Positions 11,921 to 23,400 of a DNA stretch of 64,000 nucleotides are shown one piece after another. The first letter of the stretch is position 1, and every line of letters begins with the position of its first letter. Position numbers and translations under genes: made by a program. Location of the stretch: contig OZ038532.1 in NCBI GenBank assembly GCA_964036665.1, positions 4,774,001-4,838,000 on the forward strand. The letters run 5' to 3'. The notes under the pieces are model-generated. The model saw nothing but the letters and a program-made list of their open reading frames with translations, was not told the origin of the DNA and did not search any database. This DNA is from Gordius sp. MW1. Its lineage: Eukaryota; Nematomorpha; Gordioida; Gordea; Gordiidae.

Positions 11921-12787
11921 TAAAAATTCAGCTGATAAATTTAAACGAATCTATTTCAATTTGGTGCAAACTACATTTGAATGTGCAAATTTGTGACGTC
12001 ATTCGCATTAATTCGTTTATCATCAAAATACTCTAAATTTAATCCGATTTAAAACTACATCATTCTTACTGCAGTTCCGATCCAACCAAAAACAAATTTA
12101 AACTTAAGATAGGGTTGAATATGGCTTACTCCGTGAAGCATTCAGGCAACAATAAATACGTAATCGAAATCTAAACTTAAATTCCTAAATATAACCTAAA
12201 ATGATTTTTGATTTTACGTCAGGGCCTTATTTTGAATTAGAGGGGGGCAATAATGATTTAAAAGGGGCAAAATGATCATTTTTGAATTATAGCCGAAATT
12301 ATGATAAATCTCAACAAATGTTTGGTTAAAAGGAAGCTGTCGCCTGTTCCTGCCCCCTCCCCTTGGCTACGCCCATGGCCTTATCAAAATTTTAATTTTA
12401 GGTATAGACTCTAACAAGCTGATCAAAGCCTTATTAACTTATGACGCGCACTTAATAATAACGCTCAAATCACAAAGTTAACACTTATTATAACGGTCAA
12501 TTTATTATAGCAAGATTTAAAGATAATAGCCTACATAATAGCCTGTATCTTTTGTTTTCCTTTAATTGCCTTTTTTTTCGAATAATAATGATAGTTATTT
12601 GTAAATGTATAGTTATTAAGTTTCAAATAAATATTTTAACAAATGTGGGGGGAGTCTTTTTTTATTAAACAAATAACTCAGGATTATACATTATAAAAAT
12701 ATAAATTCTCACGGTTCAGGCTGATGAAATAACATCTGTTAGGCAGGCATACATATTCTGTTATCACGTTTTTTCTATAATATTTTT
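11921..12787. promoter_or_regulatory. Divergent intergenic region of GALK2 and NARS1
   Basis: The start codons of GALK2 (minus) and NARS1 (plus) are about 870 bases apart, head to head. The spacer must hold both promoters. Apart from the MITE at 12232-12377 it is AT-rich, and I see no convincing TATA or initiator element to single out. Coordinate regulation is possible but not shown by the sequence. Confidence 0.45.
12232..12377. mobile_element. hAT-type MITE, GGCGTAGCCAG family (copy 6) in the GALK2/NARS1 spacer
   Basis: The left terminal repeat is deleted but the body (GAATTAGAGGGGGGCAATAA) and the right end (TTGGCTACGCCCATG) remain. Flanks GCCTTATT (12224-12231) and GCCTTATC (12378-12385) are the target duplication. 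It lies between the divergent starts of GALK2 and NARS1. Confidence 0.85.
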
Positions 12788-15700
12788 ATGATGGGTTCCA
12801 ACGGTGATATAGATGACAACATTGCTAATTTAAGCTTAAGTAAATATTATACAGTGTTAATTATATAGTTGAAGAGAGCGTATATACTTCTGAGAAGCGT
12901 GGAGATGATGGTAAGGGTGATGGATCATATGATAAGCCATTTAAATCTGTTTTACAAGTAAACAAAATTGTCATTGGTTAATTTTTGATATAGGCTATGT
13001 TGTTTGCTGAACAAGAACCATTTCCAACAATTTATGTAGACTCAAAAGAAACGGATTTATCTGATTTAGTATAAAAATTGGTCTTTATTTCTCTAATATT
13101 TCAATTTGCTACATAGCTCTTATTGTTTAAATGCATATTTATTTAAAAAAAAATTAAGTTTGTGTAATATAATATAGTTTGAACCAGCATCTACTACTCA
13201 GCTTAAAAAGATTAAGAAAATATGGCAAAAGGAAATACAAAAAGTTGCAAAGAAAAGGGAAAAAGAAGTAAACCATATTTGCCTACGTTCAATAAATTTT
13301 TTTATACTTTTAGATTTTCTTATAACATTTTATTGATTTCTTAGGTAGATGATATTGAAAAGAGGGAGAAAAATTTAGAAGAAGCTAAAAAGATTAAAAT
13401 TACACAAGATCCATCTTTGGCTACACCACTAAAAGTTTGTATCATGTTAATTATTTTTTTATTTATGCATTATTTTCTAATAGATTAAAATCCGAGATTC
13501 TATACACCATCGGGATAAAAGAGTACAAATGTATGGCTGGGTGCATCGATTAAGAAGACAGGGTATGATAAATGGCTAAAAAATGCTAAAACTTACTTTT
13601 TTAACCCATTAACACCATGTATTTCTTTTTTTAAAGCCTTTTCTTTTGTGTAAAAAGAAAGCCGATTATCGAGCATACATAATAAAAATGGTTCACAAGG
13701 AGGTTAATCACACCTTAAGCTTTTTAAAAACTAAATTTGATAATATTAAGTCTTAAGTATGAAAATTTTTAGACTTAACATGGTGTATTCACTTATGTTA
13801 AATCAAACTATTCGTTTAGAAGCTTGATATGATATAGTATATTATGTATTTAATGTTATAGTACTCCTTTTTTAAAACTTTTTATAGGTAAATCGTTAAT
13901 GTTCATTACTCTACGTGATGGGACTGGTTATTTGCAATGCCTCTTCTCAGACAATTTGGTAATGATATATTATAATGTAGTCATATAAAAATCTAAAATA
14001 ATATCTCAGTCAAATTATCTTGTGTTGGTTCCATAAAAAATCCAAATTGTGGGCTTCTTAACCCATTAAGTGCAATAAGCTCTTACACTTTTAAAATATA
14101 TTTAAGCTTAATAAAAACACATTTTTTCCTACATTTTTCATCTGAATTAACATCTTTTCTGAGAGTTTCCCTGCCAAAAAGTTTGGGGTTTAGGAAAGGT
14201 CAAAACAATTATAGAAACATATTTCATTTAAATCTTTATTTTTAATATCACCTGTTGTCACAAATTGAAATAACTTTATAAAAATTAGTAAAATTTGGTT
14301 TTGACATTAAATAATTTACTTATTTCTAATAAGATAGTTATTACATTATTGATAAACAACCACATTTTAAATGGAATAATATTAACCTTGTAAATTTTTA
14401 AGCTTATTTGAACAGTCTATGTAGGTCTATAAATGTATGATAATGTGTAATTTTATTTTATGCTTTAGTGCCAAACGTATGATGCAGTGCTATTGAATAC
14501 CGAATCCAGTATCGTGGTATATGGTACAATCAAAAAATTACCTGAAGGAAAGATGGTAATTAAACTAACTTGGTTAATATAGAATTTTGGCAAAATTTTG
14601 TATTAAAATTAACTTAGTTTTTTAATGGATTAACTCTTGTATAAATTCCTTTTTAGGCGCCCGATGGCCACGAAATGATCGTTGATTACTGGGAAGTCAT
14701 TGGCCATTCTCCCCCAGGCGGCTCCGAAAATTTGATTAACGAAGTTTTTTTTCATTTTTGGAATTAATTTTCTTAAGGATCGATTTTGCATGAATTAGCT
14801 TAATCTAGTTATAGACTTTTAGTTTAGAATTGAGTTATGTAAAGTCGTTATTTTACCAGCCCTCTTCCAAAATTATTTTAGGATTCCAATTAAACCCTTC
14901 CTGATTATTAATTTAGACCAAATCTCCCCTCAAGAATTTAATGTAATAAAGATCGAAAATCATGGTGAACGTAGCAGCTTTATTAAAATATTTAAGTCAA
15001 CAAAATTTATTTTTTTTGAACAATCTATATTAATACTGTGAAATTGCATGGCAGCTGTATGGGCAATTTATTTCAATTCGAACCCACCTTTAAGTTTTTT
15101 AAATTATCATCCCTACCAGAGATTTTTTTCGGGTGACTCTTTTAGGACCTGGTTTTAAAGGGGATAGGTTTTTTTATTTTTAGTTGTCACTTAGTTTATT
15201 AGCTAAATTGCATTGTTAATATCTTACTTTAACTTATATGATAGGAATCCCATGTCGACGTGCAATTAGACAACAGACACATGCTTTTACGTGGAGAAAA
15301 CGTAAGAAATTGTGTTACGGTTTAAAAATCGTTTGCTTTTGTTCCTTAAAATCTGCCATCTTTATTTAAATTTTAACTTTTTAATTAGTTTTCGAAAATT
15401 ATGAAAATTCGTTCGGTCGTCATGCAATGTTTCAGAGATCATTTCTTTTCCCGAGGCTACTTTGAGGTATTCCTAATTCTGGCTATTTTATGTTTGAATT
15501 TCAATTTATATGAAGTTTTTCTTAATTATTAATTTTTATTTTAAGTTATGAATTGCATATTTTGTTAATTAGGTGACACCCCCAACGCTAGTTCAAACGC
15601 AAGTTGAAGGCGGTTCGACCCTTTTCAAATTCAATTATTTCGGCGAGGAGGTTCGTAATTTTTTTAAAACTAACCACGCATTTATTCTTAAACAGTCTAA

Positions 15701-18700
15701 ATCAAGTTATAATTATTATATGTTATGTTTTTGCCAATGGAAATGAGAGGAAAACATGCAAAAGCAATTTAAATTGTGAAATTAACTTGTTTGCAAATCT
15801 TTGCATGGTTGTTGATGAAACAAAATGTTGCTTTAAATTTGCATATACACGTATTTTCATGTTTTTGTATATGAAGATGTTATATTATTAATGAGATTAT
15901 TATTATCATCATATTATTATTAACTATCTTTTATTCCTTATCCTCATTATAAATATAATTAGTGTATTCTATTAATTGCTATGCAATTTATGGGCTCGCT
16001 TTTGGTTGTCCGTCCTGTCCGTCCAACTTATAATTTTGCAATAAATGCCGTGGAAGCTTATACGGGGTTTTAATGGCTGTGGACCTGTGTATTTTGCTTT
16101 TGCAAATACACTAGCCAATGTCCACTGGCTGGCTTGAAAATTTTCAATCTCGCCCAAAATCCATTATTTTTTTTGTATATTTTTTTTGGGCAACTTGTCT
16201 AGGTTGTTGTTTTAGCTCGAATAATTGCTGAACTGGCTACATAATTCCCTGCAAATATTCTATATTTTCTTTTTATATATTTATAAAAATGTGTGTGTAT
16301 AGGCATTTTTGACGCAATCCTCTCAACTCTACCTCGAAACGTGTTGCCCGGGGATGGGTGACGTCTTTTGCATACTATCATCTTATCGCGCCGAATTGTC
16401 CAAGACTCGGCGCCATTTGGCCGAGTAAGTTATTTTACTTTTACACATGGGCGTAGCCAGGGGGCGGATGCCCCCCTATAAATTAAATTATTATTGCACC
16501 CCTTTAATTCTAATGCTGGCTACGCATGCTTTTACACCTAAATGTTATTGAATCATTAAATTTTGCCAAATTTTCTCTTTTTATAGTTGAATAGTGTTTT
16601 AAAAAGCATATTTTAAAATTTGCTTTTACATAATTCAATGGAGTGGTGATTTTAACAATTACGATGTTAATCAGGAAATTTGTCATAAATTGAGAAGGGT
16701 TTTAGATCGAAATTTAAAAAAAATTTCGCCTGCAATCTCAGTCGTTAAGCTGTGGGATTTGAGGGATCATTTTTTGGTCATTTATAATTAAATTTGTGTC
16801 CTAATTGATTATTTTATGTTAATCCTGCCTTTTATCTCAAACTGGACTGTAGTATGGTCCAAGCTATTTTTCTTATTTTAAAGGATGCTTACACTTTGTC
16901 TTATTTCTACGATTTTTTAATTAAAAGTTTTGTTAGAATAGCTACCAATTGTGTCTATTAAGGCTTAAAGATCAAATGAAAGGAGTTAACTTTTTGCCGT
17001 ATACTCACTTCGTTGGTCAAATTAGATTAAGGGTCTCGATATCTTTTCGTAAAAATTGCATTTTTTCATTACTTAATATTGATTCGGACTTAGTACAGGT
17101 ATTATATTCCTTAATTTGTCACGTTCAAAATCGATAAGTTTTTTGTTTCTACAACTTTTTAATATAATAACTTTTGCACAAATTTTTATTTAAATATGTT
17201 TAATAAAAATTTGAAATTTTTAACTATTTTTGCGCATATTTCTATTTTAAGATACACTCACATAGAAGCTGAATGTCCCTTCATAACATTCGAAGATTTA
17301 TTGGATAAGTTGGAAGATCTTGTGTGCGATGTGGTAGACCGATTGCTTAAATCACCAGTGGCTGAGCTATTCCACGAATTGAATCCCGTGCGTTTGATGA
17401 AAATCTACCTTTAATTTTTAACTAATTTTTTTGGCCATTGCTCAGTTTTTTAACACTTAAGTTTCGTATTTATTTTTAAAATATAGTAAATTTTCGTTGG
17501 TTCATAGCATTATTCATTAAAGTTTTCATAATATTTTTTAGTTACTAGGCCATTTTATTATTCAGACCTATGGCGCCTGTGTTTAGGTAAGTACTTTTAT
17601 AACTCTTGTGTCTTAATTTGAGAAATTTTGTAACATGCACCCGAAATGTGGTTTAAAAACGTGTTTAATGTTTATATATAGCGAGATTATTGAACTAGTG
17701 GAAAAATGCCGATTTTTCATAATTTTACTTGTAATGGTATAAAAAAAATATTTTCCCCAATGGACATGGAGACTTTAAAGATCTAGCTATTATATTTTTG
17801 ACTATTTTTTAGTTGCATTTTTTTCGTTTGCCATTCCAGACGTTCGTGGCACCTAAGAGGCCATTTAGACGGATGGATTACAGCGAAGCCATTGAATATC
17901 TGAGGGAGCATAATATAACCAAAGATGACGACGGGAAAACGTTTTACGAATTTGGAGAGGTTATCAACGCACTTCTATATCTATGTCTCCGCAATCTAGC
18001 ATATAAGGGCTATTTGGTTTTCAGTTTATTGTTTTTTTAGGGTCCTAGAAATTTTTAATTCAAAAATATCACGATTGGTTCGGTTTTGCTCATGAAATTA
18101 AAAAATTTCATTTGTGCAAAAAAGGGAAAAATCCATTTTTTGACTAAAATATCACGAATGCTAATAGTTTACATTGGTCAACTCAAATTCAAGTCAGATG
18201 AATAATGAGTTTAGATTTTAAAGCATTTCAAACTTTGAACTCGATTATCTCAGTTTGAAGTTTTGTGCAGATAAAGTACTCCCAATTCTCATGTAACTAT
18301 ATTTAAAACGCTATGCATAGCATTTTGAACGCTTGCCTTAAATCTCCGCGTCCTTAGCCTGGTTGAATTCTATCTCAGATTCGATTTTATTGGTATAAGA
18401 CTGATCTTAAAATGGGTTGAGGAACACATCCTGCTAAGCTAACTACTTTTGTAAATACGGCTGGGTTTTGTTGGTCAATCTTTGGTTTTAGTCGACTAAA
18501 CAGACCAAATCTTAAATCGAAATTTGAAACAAACCCGAGTCGACCATTAGTTTTAGTTAAGCCAAAGGTCGACTAAACAAAACCCAGCCGACAACCCCAC
18601 TGCTAACCCTTTTATATATCATGGCATCTAATGGTTTTCAAATTAATTTAAGGTTGACTTGAGGCATAAAAGCGCCATGCTAATTAAATAGTAATTGTTG

Positions 18701-20184
18701 ATTTGGTTTGGATACCATACATATATTTTGCAGCGGCCATTTTGATAATTTATTCGCGTTTAGATAAGATCTGTTTTGTTTTGATCGTAAACGAATTTCA
18801 GTATTTATATGCGGCGGATTTTTAGTGACCTTTTTCCATTAAATAGGACATTCCAGAGATGCCCGAAAGAAAGATGACGGATAAAATCAATGAAGTATGT
18901 TTGAAACTGTTTTTTGCAAATTTGGTACATCGTAGATTTTTTTATAGCGATTACAATTAGTTTTTCAAAATTAAAATGAAAACTAGATGATATATTGAGT
19001 ATTTTTAATATTAAAATACTCAATTTTGTCTTATTTAATAAGAATTTAATCAAATCATCATTAAGTATGGATATGTATATAATTTTAGTTTTTTGTTATA
19101 TATAGTTTGTTAATAAGCGCTTGCAGTTTTACTTTTCATTTTCAAACAGCCAATTCTACTGTGCCGATTTCCAGCCAATCTCAAAGCATTTTACATGCAG
19201 AGGTGTCCGGAAGACAGGCGACTCACCGAATCCGTAAGCATATTTATCAGATAAAATCTTAACTTTTCATAAATTTTTTGGTTTAACAAGGTATATTATA
19301 TTTATATTTTTAAATACGAAAACTTGAAAAATGTTTTAAATGTTATTTCTCAATATGAAATTGACAAGGTTGATTGCCTCATCCCCGGGGTGGGTGAAAT
19401 GATAGGTGGTTCTATGAGGATCTCCGACTACGATGAACTGCTAGAAGGTTATAAGAGGGAAGGCATAGATCCTACCCCCTATTATTGGTACACTGATCAG
19501 GTTTGTATTATTTGCTATTTTCCAAAATGTAATGCTAAAATTTTTTTGCCTCCTAATCTTTTCGTTATCCTAAAAGTTTAATAGGAGTTTTTAAAGCTTT
19601 AACCCTGAGACCCTTTGTTATTTGACTCTTTTTGAATGATTCTTTAGCATATGCCCAATATTAGCGCTTGTGTGGCTTGGGCCTTTTCTATGTCGCGATA
19701 TTGGCATTTTAACCACCCTTGTCTTAAATTAACAGAATTTTTAAGTTTAATCGTTAAATTTTGAAACTTTATAGGCGTAGATATATATACATTTTCTTAA
19801 GGGCTATTATACGGAATATTAATTAATCCGTTGACTAAGGTCTTTCTTAATATATTAATTTTTTTAACTATCTACAACCTAGATTCGAACCAGAGAAGGG
19901 CATTAATACTTTAGGGAGGGGCAAAAATGATTTTTTTGAAATTTAAGCCCTAATTATATTAAATTTGTTTTATAAAATTGGGCTTGGAGGGCCTGCCACC
20001 ACCTAGGTACGCCAATGACTATCTAATTTGCAACCTTAATTAAACGTTTTAGCGCAAGTATGGAACATGTCCACACGGCGGATACGGTCTGGGGTTTGAA
20101 CGATTCTTAACCTGGTTACTCAACAGATACCACATCAGAGATGTAACCTTGTATCCACGCTACGTTGGCCGGTGCAAACCTTGA
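12788..20184 (+). CDS. NARS1: NARS1, cytosolic asparagine--tRNA ligase
   Basis: This class II synthetase charges tRNA-Asn with asparagine using ATP. Nineteen exons (12788-12839, 12869-12957, 12994-13068, 13178-13267, 13345-13434, 13484-13562, 13888-13958, 14469-14555, 14657-14743, 15245-15301, 15389-15466, 15573-15650, 16303-16424, 17252-17387, 17840-17959, 18847-18894, 19150-19233, 19369-19500, 20053-20184) encode 568 residues (human 548). The N-terminal animal-type extension runs to about residue 130 and includes PFPTIYVDS. The OB-fold anticodon domain follows ([25 protein letters not shown]). The catalytic core has [17 protein letters not shown], motif 2 [20 protein letters not shown] and motif 3 [11 protein letters not shown]. 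Introns 1 and 2 are only 29 and 36 nt. A second ATG follows the first directly, so the exact start is ambiguous by one codon. Confidence 0.97.
15985..16160. repeat. Dispersed repeat GGCTCGCTTTT..GTCCGTCCTGTC (copy 1)
   Basis: The segment in NARS1 intron 12 contains GGCTCGCTTTTGGTTGTCCG and TCCTGTCCGTCC, then CTGGCTGGCTT and CTCGCCC. A related segment in the same orientation is at about 50150-50310 in a CHD1 intron. The family is unknown to me. It has no open frame and no clear terminal repeats. Confidence 0.55.
16446..16528. mobile_element. hAT-type MITE, GGCGTAGCCAG family (copy 7, internally deleted)
   Basis: Only 83 bp remain, but both ends are present: CATGGGCGTAGCCAG and CTGGCTACGCATG. 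The 8-bp duplication CTTTTACA is perfect (16438-16445 and 16529-16536). It lies in NARS1 intron 13, directly after exon 13. Confidence 0.9.
18448..18602. mobile_element. Second MITE family, AACGGCTGGGTTTTG (copy b)
   Basis: The ends are ATACGGCTGGGTTTTGTTGG and CTAAACAAAACCCAGCCG. The body holds AGTCGACTAAACAGACC and its inverse. It lies in NARS1 intron 15. Confidence 0.8.
19890..20017. mobile_element. hAT-type MITE remnant, GGCGTAGCCAG family (copy 8)
   Basis: This is a degraded copy in the last NARS1 intron. AGGGAGGGGCAAAAATGAT and CCTAGGTACGCCAATG are recognisable but the left end is lost. Confidence 0.65.
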
Positions 20185-20482
20185 AAAATTTATGCTATCT
20201 AAAAGGAATTTTAACAAAAGTGCTGTGCTCAGAATTTCTTAATTGCCCCTTCCTCTCCTTCAATTCAAGCTCACTCAATACTAGCCCTCTTTATGTTTAC
20301 CACATTTTTTGATTTGTTTACCTTTATAATCGTCGCTTATGCTTTTCTTTGTGTAAGTATGTACACTTATTTTTTTATTGTCATTTATTATAACGATTTT
20401 CTCCATGGTGTCGCGGCAAATGCTTAGTAAAATGTACTAAATCTTTCATATAGCGATAAAGTGTTAAGGCGGTGTGATTGTT
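20185..20482. other. Convergent 3' spacer
   Basis: NARS1 (plus) and the EGF/discoidin gene (minus) converge here with 298 bases between their stop codons. The spacer must contain both polyadenylation regions. I see no other gene. Confidence 0.5.
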
Positions 20483-23400
20483 TCAATTGTGACAACCTAA
20501 GATGTCGAATCTGAGGATGGGATTTTGTGGCTCGATCCTTTTAACCCTATCTAATTTTTTGTTCCTAACAGGGGAATGATTTTCATTTTCGAGATTTTCT
20601 TGAGAGTTTTCATCTTCGTCGAAATGCTTGACATCTAAATTATCTCCCGGTCTGAGAGCTAAGTTTTTATTCCTAGGCCACCAGTCAATAACGTGTATTC
20701 TGATGGCTTCTGTCGTGAAAGGGGCTGGTGGGTACCGAAGGCGAGGTCTGTCTATGTCCATGCTTTTAAGATCATCTAAATTGCTCAATCTTTCACCAGG
20801 CTCCATAGCATTGTAAATCTGAGAAAGAAATTTACTTCAAAATTATCTTTGTTCTTAATCAAGGCTTACTTTAGAAATATTTTGAATGAACATTATTTAT
20901 AAAAAAAAGCGTTTTAACTAGGTTCACCTGAATGAAACTCGATATTTGTTAATATGATGTAAAAAGGAGACCTTCTTGTGCCGAGTATTTTTCATTTAAT
21001 ACTAAATAGAATATTTAACTATCAAGTATTTAATCAATTATCTAGTGTTAAATCCTTAAGCCCTTTTTTCAATTTTGCCAAGTTATTTTACATTTTATCT
21101 CGTCAAGATTTAAACACGCATTTCGCAAGTCTAAAACGTCCTTACTAAAATTAAATATAAAACAAAATATTAAGGGAGGGGAGGGGGCTCAAAAATAAAA
21201 TCAAGAGCAGCAATCAAAATGATAAAGTATAATTAAATTTTATTAAATATAAACGCTATCATAAACAATACTAAGCATAAGCACTTTTGATTACCTAGCA
21301 CATTTTACATCCAAGTAAAAAATAGGTTAGAACCAAATTTTTACAAACCATTTATTTAAGCTGAAACATAAAACGTTAATTACCAATTCATCTCCGTTCC
21401 GATCTGCGAATTTGAACCATTTCTTAGCTCCAGAACGCATTTTTATTTTGTATTTCGTTACCAAACGTTTACACGATACGCACTCTGCCAATAAATACCC
21501 ACACAACAGATAAAGAAGACGAGAATATAGACCACTAACTTTTAATTAAATCGAATAAAAGATTATATTAAGCTATGCTGAAAGCTTAAGGTCCTAACTC
21601 GACGGATTGAGTAACTACAAAATATGGTCTAAAATATACATTTTGGGCTGCCATTTTAATCACCGACAATTCTAGTGCATCCCACTTTTTAAACAAAAAT
21701 TTAAATTTTTAAGATAAAGCTTAATGAATTTTATCGTGCAAGATGTTGCTGACTCTAGCTAACTATTTTGACATTGTGATTGAAAATAAAATTGGGACTA
21801 CATAGCTTGTATTGGTCTTTCAAGCTAGATTAAACCTAAATTTGGTTGCCGTTTTCATGGATTCACTAAACTAAGCTATAAATATTTTAGATACTTCATT
21901 ATATTTTTAGACTTATTAAAGCTCTTCCAGTTAAATCATTGCTCACCTTAGATGTTGGTACATTAAAATTTTGTAAAATAATAAAGATTACTGATTCAAA
22001 CTTACGATTAGCTTGTTCGTAACCACCTCGGGTAACGAAGGCTTTTACTAATACAATTTTTTGAAATTCAATTTCTATCACATGCTCAAACGTCGGACTT
22101 TTAGCTTTGTTCTGTTTATGTTCCAATTTTTCCGTATTGAAATTCCAGCCTAGGGGATGCTCATACCTAATGTTAATAACCAGGTTATTTTTGATATAAT
22201 TAAATATCAAAAGTTATACACGCCTTCTGAATTAAGATACGTTGTTATTTAGTTAAACTTTATAGTTCTGTTAATAATTCACGGTAATCTATTAATGCTT
22301 CAATTAAATAAAATTATGACTAATAATAATAATATCGACACGCATTGTGAGTAAATATTTAACTAAGTCGAAAGTGGGCCAGATCTTATAATAATTTTTA
22401 AAAAAATTATTAAATTGTACATGTACCTAGAGCTTGTTATAATAACGTCTATTTATCCTACCTAACCCAAAATGGCGGTCTAAGTATTTCATCACCAAAC
22501 ACAGGCTCTTTCTCGTGGTCCAAATAGATTTGATTAGCATGCAACATCAACCATTTGTTGGCTATGGATCCTAAGGCTTGACCGAGAATTATCATACGAT
22601 TCAATTTGTTGCTTCTCTTTAGCTCGTACAAACCAGATTCCCTAGCCCAGTTTAGATCATATTTCAAAAACTTAATAAATATTTCTTTTTATATGCTATT
22701 TAACATAAGGGGTTTTAAACAAATAAACAGGATTAAACATTAATAGGACAAGGGCGTACATATTATAAAATTTTTACGTATTTATTGAAAAAAATAATAT
22801 ATTTTTTTAAAGGTAGGAAAAGGTGCCTTTCATTCTTGCCATCCCTTGGGGAAGCCATAAATGAAATTTCTTTTTATAATATTTGTTAAATAACTTCCCG
22901 TAAAAATTTACTTAGGAAAGCAAAAACTGATCTTTTTTAAAATTCTTATAAAAAAGGTTAAAATGAATGAGTTTTTTATTACCCGTTTTTAAAATTATTA
23001 TTGCGCCGGCGTCCGTTGGGGTAAAAATCCCAAACTTTGAAATTATTTTCTGGGACCCAGCTAATCAAACTGCTATTGTCAGAGCTGCGGCAAACGAATC
23101 CCGTTTCACCCCTTGGATAAGCTAATGTTAAAATTACATGTGTTATAATTGCTTACGGTGCAATAATGTGATATGCTATATTTAATGAAACTTTGATATT
23201 TTTTAGGTAATTCATAAATCTATTTGTTGTGGTTGGTTCCCACGCTCCCCCCCCCTGCGTAAAATGCCGCTTGGATGGTGCTAGTAAGCGAACATTATTA
23301 GTTTCTCGCATATAAATAAAACATGGTATGGTATGGATACATTGATTTCCCCTAGTTCCCTATAATTTGGTATTCGTGATATGCATGTTTTGTTCAACGC

